Assembly: GCA_018303895.1 (NCBI GenBank)
Contig: JAGVXJ010000003.1
Coordinates: forward strand, 1-15,786
Reading direction: 5' to 3'
Length of the DNA stretch: 15,786 nucleotides
From: Candidatus Pacearchaeota archaeon
GTDB taxonomy: Archaea; Nanobdellota; Nanobdellia; Pacearchaeales; GW2011-AR1
The position numbers and the translations under genes were made by a program. The notes under the pieces are model-generated. The model was given only the letters and a program-made list of their open reading frames with translations. It did no database searches and was not told where the DNA came from. Shown one piece after another: positions 7,001 through 14,016 of the stretch (the first letter of the stretch is position 1; every line of letters begins with the position of its first letter).

Positions 7001-7058
7001 ATTGTTGTGGTGAAAACGAAGGGCATTATTTTGTTTCTTTCCAAAGAGATGAAAAGAA

Positions 7059-7625
7059 TTATTTTCCTTTGATAAAATTAAAAGTTTCTAACCCCAAGAA
7101 AAATAAGACATTCCAAGCGATTAAGAATAAGAATATTTTTGCTACCACATCTAAACAACTGGGTCTTGCAGTTATTTCAAAATCAAGAATCCATTTAACG
7201 GCACTTCCAGAAGAAGCACTACCCTGAATAAGTTTAACTTTCGTATTAAGAATAATTGGTTTGTTAGTTAAAATAATTGTTTTAATTTCTCCACCCGTTT
7301 TAAAGAAATTTAATTCTCTGTCATCTAATGAAAGAATGTAACCAGAATCACCAATAGTTCCTTCATACTTTGAAATATCTTTTATTTTTATAGTGTAATA
7401 TTTTAAGTCCAATGGTGCTGCAAAGATAGTTCTTATCGTTCTCTGTAAACCTCCTGCTCTTCCATTTAGCTCATTTAACTCAGTAAAATCAGGAACGTTA
7501 ATAGTAGTAATATTATTTTTTGTCTGATAATCTAATTTAATAGAACTCTGATAAAACAACCAAAAACCAACTATCAAAGGTAAAAAAATTAACAAAATTA
7601 TTTTCAAGATAATTATTCGATTCAT
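7059..7625 (-). CDS. Two-span membrane protein with an extracytoplasmic beta-rich domain (188 aa)
   Basis: One hydrophobic helix opens the protein (about residues 5-24, after MNRIIILK) and another closes it (about 162-182), leaving about 135 residues between them, probably outside the cell. The central part is rich in alternating hydrophobic and polar residues with many threonines, consistent with beta strands. There is one cysteine (in the SCLDVV stretch before the second helix) and no recognisable catalytic motif. The short C-terminus (NFIKGK) is basic and likely cytoplasmic. A TATA box 27 nt upstream supports the ATG at 7625. It lies 44 bases after the ATPase gene and upstream of the platform gene, so it may belong to the pilus apparatus, perhaps as a stator-like or scaffold protein, but I do not recognise the family. 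Confidence 0.7.
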   Translation of the reverse strand: MNRIIILKIILLIFLPLIVGFWLFYQSSIKLDYQTKNNITTINVPDFTELNELNGRAGGLQRTIRTIFAAPLDLKYYTIKIKDISKYEGTIGDSGYILSLDDRELNFFKTGGEIKTIILTNKPIILNTKVKLIQGSASSGSAVKWILDFEITARPSCLDVVAKIFLFLIAWNVLFFLGLETFNFIKGK

Positions 7626-7647
7626 AAAATCATAATAAAATTAGAAC

Positions 7648-7657
7648 TTATAAAATT
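7648..7657 (-). promoter_or_regulatory. TATA box for the two-span membrane protein
   Basis: Minus-strand ATTTTATAAG, centred 27 nt before the ATG at 7625, in the gap after the ATPase gene. It indicates a separate transcript rather than read-through only. Confidence 0.55.
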
Positions 7658-7669
7658 AACTTAATCAGA

Positions 7670-9976
7670 TTAAATCTTCTTCCCTTTTATTTCCTCATTA
7701 AGCCACTGCTGCCAGAGTGGAAAAACCCTCTCACTCATCGGCAAACCAATTTCTTCCCGAACTTTTTCAGAAATTCTATGAAAAGCGATATTTGAAATTG
7801 AATTAAATTCTGCTTCAAGCATTTTTTCATTTCCAGTTTTTTTTGAAACATCTGCGATTTCTTTTTTTATTTTTGCTCTAAGTAAAATATTATCATAAAC
7901 TGCATCCCAGTTTCCAGCCCAGCCCTTGACATTCGACGCAATATCTTTTATAATTTCAGAATCACCATTAATCAAATCTTCCGTCGGTTCCAGCTCATCT
8001 TTCTCAACATTGTATTTAACTAAATCAACAAATCCCCCTTCTTTTTCAGGGTCTTCCTTCCAATGTTTTCTAACTTCTGAAACCTGTAAGAGTCTTCTCA
8101 TTGAACGCAATCCATCGGGAGTTTTAATTGGATTCGCAACAGCGATAATATCTGTCGCCTTGAAACTCGTCGCTGGAACTTTCAAATCATTTACAACTCT
8201 GTCAAAAACGCCGTACGGCGACGCACCATGAATTGTACCTGCAACAACATTTGCCAACGCACCAACCCTCATTGCCTCATACAAAGCTCTTGCCTCTTCA
8301 CTTCTTACTTCACCAATTATCAAAGACGAATCACCTAAACGCAAAGAAGTTCTAATGCCTTCATCTGCAGAAACCTCTGTCGAAGTTTTTACCATCGCTG
8401 AACGAACTTTCATTCTAAGAATATTATATTTCAATCTTCGCATAGCTTCAACTGGAAGTTCGAGAGTATCTTCAATTACAAGAACTCTGTATTTCGGAAT
8501 TATTTCAAGCATTAAGCTCCCAAGCAGAGAAGTTTTACCTGAGCTTCTCGTTCCTGCAACAAGAAGAGTTCTGCTACCGTCGATTAAAAAGCTTAGAAGC
8601 CCAGCGGAAAAAGAATTAAGCATTTTATTCTTTACAAAAAGCGGAAGTGTCCATGGATCTTCTCGATGTCTTCTCAAAGCATAAGATAAACCGTCGACGG
8701 AAAGTGGTTGCTGAATTATCGCGATTCTTGCTCTGATTTGTCCAAGATTAGTTGAAGCTCCAAGTTCAAGTTGAGTATCCAGAATTGGATTTGCTTCATC
8801 CAGAGGTCTTCCAGAAATCATTCTAAACTTTGCCGCCCACGAATCAATGTCTTCTTGACTTGGAAGAATATTTGTTATGCATTCACCAAAATCATTATGC
8901 CTTAGAAAAATATTTGTTCTCGGAATCGGCGCATTAAGAAAAATATCCTGAAGTTTTTTATCCTGAAGCAAAACCTCAATAATTCCAAAACCAATTGTGT
9001 GACGAACTAAAATTGTTGAAAGTTTATTCAAATCACCGAAGCTGATAGAGTAATTTTTCGCTTGAGCCAAATCTTGCAATAAATCTCGCGAGATATTAAA
9101 AAAAACTTGTCGCGTTCTTTCAGTGTCGACGAATTCTTCAGCTTTCGGCTGGTGTTCAATCAAAACGCTTCGGGCAAGATTCAAAAGTGAATTGTGCTCT
9201 TCGGAAAGTGTATTTTCCGGTGGCGTCAAATGATAAATAAATTTCGAGTCATTTTTTCTTTTCAGAATTGTCACAATAGACTCATCATGACTTTCCTGTG
9301 CAATTTTATACTGGTCAATAATTTCAGACTCGTCGGGTAAATCAAGAACAAGTCGAGTAAAAGTAAAATTCGGAATTACGTCTGGTTTGAAAACATGAGA
9401 ATAAATTTCCCTGTCGCCGTAAGAGTAATTTCCAAGATAAGGTTGTAATGCCCCAATCAATTTCGTATTCTCAAGCATTCCAAAAATCTTTGACAGCAAA
9501 TTCAAATATCCCGTAGAATCATGCTTTTCATTTTGTGGAAGTCTTTCAAAAAAAACACGAGTTTCGAAAATAATTTTTTTAATATCATGAAATGCCGCTA
9601 CTGGATCTTGCTTGAGCATAAACAAAAAAGAGAATAAATCGTTATATCTTTTTGAAAAAAGTCCGTCGTTATTTGTTGAAATTTTGCTTCTAGAAAGAAC
9701 TTTGTCTTGTTTGATTAAAAAAACATAAAGTTGTGCGATTTCTAGGAGAAGAGAAGTTTCAGTAAAATCGTAATTGTAATTTTTCTGCTGAACAAAAACA
9801 ATTCTTGAAATATTTGGATTTTCAATTAAAGAATCGACGGTTCGCGCCATAACTTCGGCAGATTCAGCTATGTTCGGAACAAACGGGGCGCCAAGATAAT
9901 TAATATACAAAACATCTTCGCCACCTTCTCTTTCAACTTGATGCGCATAAAGCGGAGCGTTTGAAGTAAATTCCAT
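7670..9976 (-). CDS. TadA/FlaI-like type IV pilus secretion ATPase (768 aa)
   Basis: This is the hexameric AAA-like motor that powers assembly of type IV pilus or archaellum-like filaments. All signature boxes are present and intact: the Walker A loop GTRSSGKT (residues 475-482), an aspartate box VIEDTLELP (around 500), a Walker B segment LIIGEVRSEEA (around 550) and a histidine box AGTIHGASPYG (around 580). About 300 residues of N-terminal sequence precede the conserved N-terminal domain of the ATPase, which makes this protein longer than archaellar FlaI. The extension could bind accessory partners. The C-terminus is a charged helical tail of about 150 residues. It is followed by membrane genes and the matching platform. 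Its short leader carries GAGG three bases before the ATG. Whether the machine builds a pilus, an adhesive filament or a secretion system cannot be read from the ATPase. Confidence 0.92.
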   Translation of the reverse strand: MEFTSNAPLYAHQVEREGGEDVLYINYLGAPFVPNIAESAEVMARTVDSLIENPNISRIVFVQQKNYNYDFTETSLLLEIAQLYVFLIKQDKVLSRSKISTNNDGLFSKRYNDLFSFLFMLKQDPVAAFHDIKKIIFETRVFFERLPQNEKHDSTGYLNLLSKIFGMLENTKLIGALQPYLGNYSYGDREIYSHVFKPDVIPNFTFTRLVLDLPDESEIIDQYKIAQESHDESIVTILKRKNDSKFIYHLTPPENTLSEEHNSLLNLARSVLIEHQPKAEEFVDTERTRQVFFNISRDLLQDLAQAKNYSISFGDLNKLSTILVRHTIGFGIIEVLLQDKKLQDIFLNAPIPRTNIFLRHNDFGECITNILPSQEDIDSWAAKFRMISGRPLDEANPILDTQLELGASTNLGQIRARIAIIQQPLSVDGLSYALRRHREDPWTLPLFVKNKMLNSFSAGLLSFLIDGSRTLLVAGTRSSGKTSLLGSLMLEIIPKYRVLVIEDTLELPVEAMRRLKYNILRMKVRSAMVKTSTEVSADEGIRTSLRLGDSSLIIGEVRSEEARALYEAMRVGALANVVAGTIHGASPYGVFDRVVNDLKVPATSFKATDIIAVANPIKTPDGLRSMRRLLQVSEVRKHWKEDPEKEGGFVDLVKYNVEKDELEPTEDLINGDSEIIKDIASNVKGWAGNWDAVYDNILLRAKIKKEIADVSKKTGNEKMLEAEFNSISNIAFHRISEKVREEIGLPMSERVFPLWQQWLNEEIKGKKI

Positions 9977-9979
9977 TTT

Positions 9980-10020
9980 CCTCTTTGATATTTAATACAT
10001 CAAGAACAAGAAGTTTAAAA
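9980..10020 (-). promoter_or_regulatory. Promoter and Shine-Dalgarno site of the pilus ATPase gene
   Basis: A TATA-like TTTTAAAC (10013-10020) predicts transcription starting near 9990. That gives a leader of about 14 nt, holding GAGG at 9980-9983, three bases before the ATG. Confidence 0.45.
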
Positions 10021-10038
10021 TCGTTTGTATGATGAAAA

Positions 10039-10962
10039 TTACAAAGAATCTATTGATAATAAATCAGGTTGAAAATAATCAGAATAAACAATATTAAAAC
10101 TTCCAAGTGTGGGCTTTCGATGCCCTTTATCTAGGAGGTACATATTACTTTTAAATGGAGTATCTTCTTTTTTAATAATTCCTAAGACTAAACGATAATC
10201 TATTCTCTTATCTGAAATTAGAAGATTATAATTAGGATTCTTTTCTCGAAGAGATTTTATTAAATCAATAGGTTCTATTCTTTTAAAATTAGTGTCCATA
10301 ACCAACCCATTTCCTCCATCGAGAAGAGTCCTTATTAATGCAACCCCCCCAACAGATAATTTATCTGCCGTTCTTTTCAATGCAAGCCAAGGAGCCATAA
10401 AATGAAAATAAGCATGATCTGAAAAAACTAAATCTAATGGATGAGGAAAATCTTTCATTGCCTGGTGAACATCTTGAAGTACTCCAAAAAATTTAAGGTT
10501 TGAATAATCAGACTCGCCCATGGGATAAAATCCTTTTTTAATAAGATTGAGTTCTTCAAGAGTAGCCATTCTTGATTTCCAAACATGTCTTCCTAAAAAT
10601 ATTTCGTCGATATTACTACTAAGACCATATCCTTCAAATTTTTTTTCGGGATTTTCTCTAGCTAATCTCTCAGATAAATTTCTTAAACTATTTCCATAAC
10701 CACATCCTTGATCCATAATTCTAAAAACATCTTGATTTGATATTTGCGAATTTATTTTTTTTTCAATCCCCCCTTTTTGAGAAGAACCAAAACGATTTAT
10801 CAACCAAGTGCACATTTCAGTCATATCCCAAGGATCTCCATCCATATATCCATATCCCTGCCCAATTATCTCTTGAAAAGCATGAGTTAGAATACCATTT
10901 AATTCCATCCTCAATTCATCTGCAGAAAATCCTTTCTCAAGATTAACTAATTCGCTAGCCAT
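10039..10962 (-). CDS. SAM-dependent class I methyltransferase (307 aa)
   Basis: The class I Rossmann methyltransferase pattern is visible. Motif I is IMDQGCGYGN (residues 82-91), which binds the methionine part of S-adenosylmethionine. An acidic region follows, then DLVFSDHAYFHF (177-188) at the motif IV position and LSVGGVALI (202-210) at the motif V/VI position. About 75 residues precede motif I and a further 95 follow the last motif, which may recognise substrate. The substrate is unknown. There is no membrane span, so it acts in the cytoplasm. A TATA box 25 nt upstream supports the ATG at 10962. It is divergent from the coiled-coil genes at 11103 and lies upstream of the pilus ATPase with a separate promoter between. 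Modification of a small molecule or of a surface protein are both open. Confidence 0.8.
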   Translation of the reverse strand: MASELVNLEKGFSADELRMELNGILTHAFQEIIGQGYGYMDGDPWDMTEMCTWLINRFGSSQKGGIEKKINSQISNQDVFRIMDQGCGYGNSLRNLSERLARENPEKKFEGYGLSSNIDEIFLGRHVWKSRMATLEELNLIKKGFYPMGESDYSNLKFFGVLQDVHQAMKDFPHPLDLVFSDHAYFHFMAPWLALKRTADKLSVGGVALIRTLLDGGNGLVMDTNFKRIEPIDLIKSLREKNPNYNLLISDKRIDYRLVLGIIKKEDTPFKSNMYLLDKGHRKPTLGSFNIVYSDYFQPDLLSIDSL

Positions 10963-10982
10963 AATTTTTCATTATTAAAATG

Positions 10983-10992
10983 AATTATAAAT
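10983..10992 (-). promoter_or_regulatory. TATA box for the methyltransferase gene
   Basis: Minus-strand ATTTATAATT, centred 25 nt before the ATG at 10962. Its position inside a possible longer + strand frame starting at 10980 argues that the + strand gene begins later, at 11103. Confidence 0.6.
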
Positions 10993-11007
10993 CTTTTCTT
11001 TTTTATT

Positions 11008-11023
11008 GGGGCGGGTGGGTGGG
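11008..11023 (+). other. G-quadruplex motif in a divergent intergenic region
   Basis: Four G runs (GGGG, GGG, GGG, GGG) separated by single bases C, T, T meet the strictest quadruplex rule. The motif stands between the methyltransferase promoter (10983) and the promoter at 11074 in otherwise AT-rich DNA. It shares the 13-nt core GCGGGTGGGTGGG with 13337-13354. Confidence 0.7.
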
Positions 11024-11073
11024 AACATTATTTAGAATTTTTAAACATTTTCTCCCTCTCGAAAAACAGAACA

Positions 11074-11081
11074 AATTTAAA
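11074..11081 (+). promoter_or_regulatory. TATA box for the coiled-coil gene pair
   Basis: AATTTAAA centred 25.5 nt before the GTG at 11103. This spacing, with no Shine-Dalgarno sequence between, identifies the GTG as a leaderless start. Confidence 0.6.
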
Positions 11082-11102
11082 CCTTATCTTCGTATCTATC
11101 TC

Positions 11103-11447
11103 GTGGCAGAAGAGGTACAATATCAATCGTCCGGTTTCGAAGAATTAATTCTAAAAGTTAGAGATTTGGAAGAAAAAAACAGAATCATGAAAGACAGGAC
11201 AATGTTAATCGGACAAAATCTCGTCGAATTAAAAAATCAAGTTACTCAAAGTAATTCAGAAATAAAAAAAGAGCTTGAGGAATTAAAAAATATTTTAGAA
11301 AGAACGCGCTCATTTATGTCGACGGCATCGGAAGAATTTTCGAAATTCGCAAGAAAAGAGGATTTGGAAATTTTGCAAAAACAGGCAAAACTCTTCCAAC
11401 CACTCGATTTTGTGAGAAAAAAAGATTTAAAAGAATTAATCGGCTAA
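11103..11447 (+). CDS. Small coiled-coil protein (114 aa)
   Basis: Starting at the GTG, the product is a helical, charged protein beginning VAEEVQYQSSGFEELILKV. Residues about 12-70 show heptad-like spacing of L, I and V with many E and K (for example KELEELKNILERT), a coiled coil. The C-terminus repeats a motif twice: RKEDLEILQKQ and RKKDLKELIG. An ATG at 10980 would add 41 residues, but that stretch contains the G-quadruplex and the methyltransferase promoter, and it is only 17 bases from the divergent ATG, so the shorter form is favoured. There is no signal peptide or membrane span. Charged helical proteins of this kind (FlaC/FlaD/FlaE) accompany archaellum ATPases, but resemblance here is only in general character. 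It is followed after 12 bases by the next gene. Confidence 0.7.
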   Translation: MAEEVQYQSSGFEELILKVRDLEEKNRIMKDRTMLIGQNLVELKNQVTQSNSEIKKELEELKNILERTRSFMSTASEEFSKFARKEDLEILQKQAKLFQPLDFVRKKDLKELIG

Positions 11448-11459
11448 TAAAATAATAAA

Positions 11460-12203
11460 ATGGGACTAATAGATCAAATAATTCAACTTAGAGCACAAGG
11501 ATATCCTGACGATCAAATTATCGACGCACTGAAACAGCAAGGAATAAATCCGCGTGAAATCTCGGACGCAATAGCCCAGGCTCAAATAAAAAATGCCGTC
11601 GCGGGAGAGCAAGAAATGTCCGCAGAAGAATATCAGAATGTTCAAAATAATTATTCCGACCAGCAAACGATGCAAGCACCACAACCAACGCAACAGAATT
11701 ATCCCGAGCAACAGCAACAATATTATGGAGAAAATCAGTACGGACAGCAAGGGGGAACACAGAATGGCGGGTATTATGAACAACAGAATTATTCTTCCGG
11801 ACAAAATAATTCTGAAACAACAATGGAAATTGCAGAACAAGTTTTCGACGAAAAAATAAAAAAGTTCGAAAAGCAAATTTCAGAATCAAGTGAGTTCAAG
11901 AATACTGCTCAAAGTAAAATTGACCAAATTTCTGAAAGATTGAAAAGGATTGAAAATATGATTGACCAACTTCAAGTAAAAATTCTCGACAAAGTTTCGT
12001 CATACAATGACAGTCTTAGTAGTATAAAAGGAGAAATGTCAATGATGGAAGACTCATTCCAAAAGATGATAAATCCAGTTTTAGACAAACACACCGAGCA
12101 TGGAAAAAGTAGTCACGAAAAAGCAGAAGAACATCATCATGAACCTATCTCATCAAAAGTCGACGAGATTCTAAAGAAGCATACGACACATCATAAGAAA
12201 TAA
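11460..12203 (+). CDS. UBA-like helical protein with Q/N/Y-rich linker, coiled coil and His-rich tail (247 aa)
   Basis: Four zones can be read. Residues 1-47 form a compact helical unit (MGLIDQIIQLRAQGYPDDQI, then DALKQQGINPREI), with the alternating pattern of a UBA-like three-helix bundle. Residues 55-118 are low-complexity and dominated by Q, N, Y and G, like prion-like linkers. Residues 122-205 are a charged coiled coil. Residues 211-247 hold nine histidines, with HHH at 225-227 and HH at 244-245, perhaps a metal site. There is no membrane span. The gene starts 12 bases after the coiled-coil gene and is probably cotranscribed with it. A partner-binding scaffold in the cytoplasm, possibly serving the pilus machine, is an inference. 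I recall similar N-termini in DPANN proteins but cannot name a family. Confidence 0.78.
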   Translation: MGLIDQIIQLRAQGYPDDQIIDALKQQGINPREISDAIAQAQIKNAVAGEQEMSAEEYQNVQNNYSDQQTMQAPQPTQQNYPEQQQQYYGENQYGQQGGTQNGGYYEQQNYSSGQNNSETTMEIAEQVFDEKIKKFEKQISESSEFKNTAQSKIDQISERLKRIENMIDQLQVKILDKVSSYNDSLSSIKGEMSMMEDSFQKMINPVLDKHTEHGKSSHEKAEEHHHEPISSKVDEILKKHTTHHKK

Positions 12204-12278
12204 AATTAATTCTAAACAATTAGCAATTTCAAAAATTCTTCACATAGTCAATTCTGTCTCAGAAATTTTTATTTCTAT

Positions 12279-12345
12279 CGCCAAAGACACAAAGGTTTTC
12301 TAATTTTGGCGTGGCTACTTAATGAAATCATAAATGTATTTCATT
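12279..12345. other. Two consecutive inverted repeats
   Basis: CGCCAAAG (12279-12286) pairs with TTTTGGCG (12304-12311, one G-T pair). T plus AATGAAAT (12320-12328) pairs perfectly with ATTTCATT plus A (12338-12346). They lie after the stop at 12203 and just before repeat copy B. They could be a 3' end structure of the coiled-coil transcript or part of an RNA. The rest of 12204-12278 shows nothing recognisable. Confidence 0.4.
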
Positions 12346-12347
12346 AT

Positions 12348-12583
12348 AACAACAGAAAGGTCGAGAGAAGAAGGCGAGAATTTTCACGAGAAAAAAATTT
12401 CAAAAGCAAAAATAAAAATCTGCTTTGTTTGGAGTTTTGTTTTTAACAACAAAAAGGTCGAGAAATTTTGCCTGCCTTGGTAAGAATCAAATCGAGGGTT
12501 CGAGTAGGGTGGGTAATTCAAATATTAATGGGGGAAGATTAGAAATAAAAATTTCATTTACCAACGAACAAAGTGAACCATTT
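12348..12583. repeat. Intergenic repeat, copy B (modular)
   Basis: Three modules can be told apart. The first (12348-12385) begins AACAACAGAAAGGTCGAGAG and recurs at 14928-14965 with one mismatch in 38; a shorter degenerate copy is at 12445-12469. The second (12471-12549) is identical to 21-99 and related to 14990-15054. The third (12551-12583, ATTTCAT...ACGAACAAAGTGA) matches the sequence after the third copy. The element sits between the 3' ends of convergent genes, so it is not a promoter for either. It has no ORF of note. A structured RNA gene or a decayed non-autonomous mobile element are the likeliest readings. Confidence 0.8.
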
Positions 12584-12605
12584 ATTTAAGAAAGAAAATT
12601 TCAAA

Positions 12606-13184
12606 TTAAGGCTTTCCGCTACCACCAATACTGCCGAGCATTTTTGCTAAAGGAGAATTGTTTGGATTTTCCTTCCAGTCTCTATCTTTAGAAGTCATAG
12701 AGTAAATTAACAATATTACTCCGCCGATGAGAACCAAGCCCGCGATGTTACCCGTATCAATATTTCCTGTGAACCAGCCAAGTGATTGGAAAGTTGTTCC
12801 CAAAACTCCAAGACCAACTACTGCACCAACCCAGAAGAAAACAAGAATCATTTTATTCTCGACGAATAATCCCAAAAATACCATCGCTACTAAAAGTATT
12901 GCGACACCGATTCCGAATCTAGGAAAGAGTTGCGAGAAAAAAACTCCAACGAAATTGAACTGAAGTGAAAGTAAGCCAACTGCCGTCGAGATAACTGCAT
13001 TAACTCCTCGAGATTCACCGCCGAAAATTTGAAGTCTTTCAAGTAAACCGAATACAACAGCGAATATAACTAAGAAAGGAAGTATGTATGAAAAAAGTCC
13101 GGCCTTTTCCCACTGAGCTAACAAAGTAGGAATGCTAACGTCGGGTAAAGTCATACCAGCCATAATCACCATCTCTTCAATCAT
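12606..13184 (-). CDS. Five-span membrane protein, paralogue of the next gene (192 aa)
   Basis: About five hydrophobic helices are visible (near residues 31-49, 62-88, 91-108, 111-131, 147-163), followed by a charged cytoplasmic tail rich in D, K and N that ends in a GSIGGSG stretch. The first helix region (FSYILPFLVIFAVVFGLLER, then N and a GLL) aligns with the protein at 13420-13923 (FSQFILPFF...VVF, N, GLI), so the two are paralogues sharing at least their first two spans. No transporter or enzyme motif is visible. The ATG at 13184 has a TATA box 25 nt upstream; ATGs a few codons further in are less well placed. The product sits in the cytoplasmic membrane. Its link to the pilus machine is by neighbourhood only. 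Confidence 0.78.
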   Translation of the reverse strand: MIEEMVIMAGMTLPDVSIPTLLAQWEKAGLFSYILPFLVIFAVVFGLLERLQIFGGESRGVNAVISTAVGLLSLQFNFVGVFFSQLFPRFGIGVAILLVAMVFLGLFVENKMILVFFWVGAVVGLGVLGTTFQSLGWFTGNIDTGNIAGLVLIGGVILLIYSMTSKDRDWKENPNNSPLAKMLGSIGGSGKP

Positions 13185-13203
13185 GATAAAATATAAAGAA
13201 TGT

Positions 13204-13213
13204 TATTTAAATA
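13204..13213 (-). promoter_or_regulatory. TATA box for the 192-residue membrane protein
   Basis: Minus-strand ATATTTAAAT, centred 25 nt before the ATG at 13184, with a leaderless arrangement. Nearly the same box (CATATTTAAATT) precedes the paralogue at 13923. Confidence 0.65.
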
Positions 13214-13336
13214 TGTTTCTCTGGTGACGTTTAGAAATCTTTTATTCTCCCTGAATTTTAAATCTCGTCCAACTTTTTATGTAACTCAAGTTATTAAATT
13301 CGGGAGCGGAGCGACCATTGTTTTGTTGGATATCGC

Positions 13337-13354
13337 GGGTGGGTGGGGGTAGGG
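13337..13354 (+). other. G-quadruplex motif between the two membrane protein genes
   Basis: Runs GGG, GGG, GGGGG and GGG separated by T, T and TA form a strict quadruplex motif on the + strand, antisense to both flanking genes. It shares GCGGGTGGGTGGG with the motif at 11008. The remaining 13214-13419 shows no ORF or other recognisable element. Confidence 0.7.
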
Positions 13355-13419
13355 CTTGTGATATTAATTTTTTAAATTGAGAATAGTATCAAAATCACAA
13401 AATTAAAAATTCAAAAGAA

Positions 13420-13923
13420 CTAAGCAGATTTTCCCTTAAGCCCTAAAACAACTGCAAGTCCGACGGCAATTATAATAACAAACATTGCGTTAGTCCAGAA
13501 AGAACCACTCCAACTGCTGTTAAATAAAAATTCAAAACTATTCTGGAAAAAGCTCCACTGAATTCCAACTGCCCACATAGTCGCAATCACAACTGCAACA
13601 ATAGCGACGGCGATGAATCCTGTTTTAAGTCCTTTCTCTGGAACGAAACTTCCCTGAATTGCGAATCCGATAAGCATGTACAAAACGAAAATTACAATCA
13701 AAGCCACCGTCATGAAAAGCACGAGATTACCGACGACGCCCTTCTGATAAGCTGCACCGACGAAAATTAATCCGATTACAAAAGCAGTAAGACCATTAAG
13801 TTGTTGATTTTCTGAAAGAACTTTTGTTTTCTGAAGAACTGCGAACACGACGAAAAACATAAGGAAAAATGGAAGTATAAACTGAGAAAAAACCCAATGT
13901 TGAAGAATTGTTTCTTGCGCCAT
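13420..13923 (-). CDS. Five-span membrane protein, paralogue of its neighbour (167 aa)
   Basis: The protein opens MAQETILQHWVFSQFILPFF and has about five hydrophobic helices (near residues 13-30, 44-60, 66-89, 98-120, 143-163), ending in a short GLKGKSA tail. Its first 55 residues parallel the 192-residue protein: FS then ILPF, VVF, an NGL turn and GLI. The rest has diverged. A loop of aromatic and serine residues (QWSFFQNSFEFLFNSSW) lies between the last two helices, probably outside. No known transporter signature is seen. The TATA box 27 nt upstream is almost identical to that of its paralogue, so the two genes are probably expressed alike from separate promoters. The function is unknown. 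Confidence 0.78.
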   Translation of the reverse strand: MAQETILQHWVFSQFILPFFLMFFVVFAVLQKTKVLSENQQLNGLTAFVIGLIFVGAAYQKGVVGNLVLFMTVALIVIFVLYMLIGFAIQGSFVPEKGLKTGFIAVAIVAVVIATMWAVGIQWSFFQNSFEFLFNSSWSGSFWTNAMFVIIIAVGLAVVLGLKGKSA

Positions 13924-13944
13924 TACAATAAAATGAGCAAATCG

Positions 13945-13955
13945 AATTTAAATAT
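13945..13955 (-). promoter_or_regulatory. TATA box for the 167-residue membrane protein
   Basis: Minus-strand ATATTTAAATT, centred 27 nt before the ATG at 13923. No Shine-Dalgarno sequence lies between them. Confidence 0.65.
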
Positions 13956-14016
13956 GTTTCGAAAATAATTGACTCTTATAAAATTGGATAAGAATTATTT
14001 AAAATTGCATTTTAAT

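Noticed and set aside
8355..8684. 109-residue + strand frame inside the ATPase gene
   Set aside because: It is antisense to the conserved Walker A and aspartate-box region and is explained by codon composition of the real gene.
10980..11102. 41-residue N-terminal extension of the coiled-coil protein from ATG 10980
   Set aside because: It would cover the methyltransferase TATA box and a G-quadruplex, begins 17 bases from a divergent ATG, and is unlike the rest of the protein. GTG 11103 has a correctly spaced TATA box.
11466..11889. Long open frames on both strands opposite and out of frame with the 247-residue gene
   Set aside because: They mirror the CAA/CAG/AAT/TAT-rich low-complexity linker, which lacks stops in other frames. 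They have no promoter or start context of their own.
12477..12564. Stem TTGGTAA/TTACCAA enclosing repeat copy B
   Set aside because: The right arm is absent from copies A and C, so the pairing is not conserved and may be chance.
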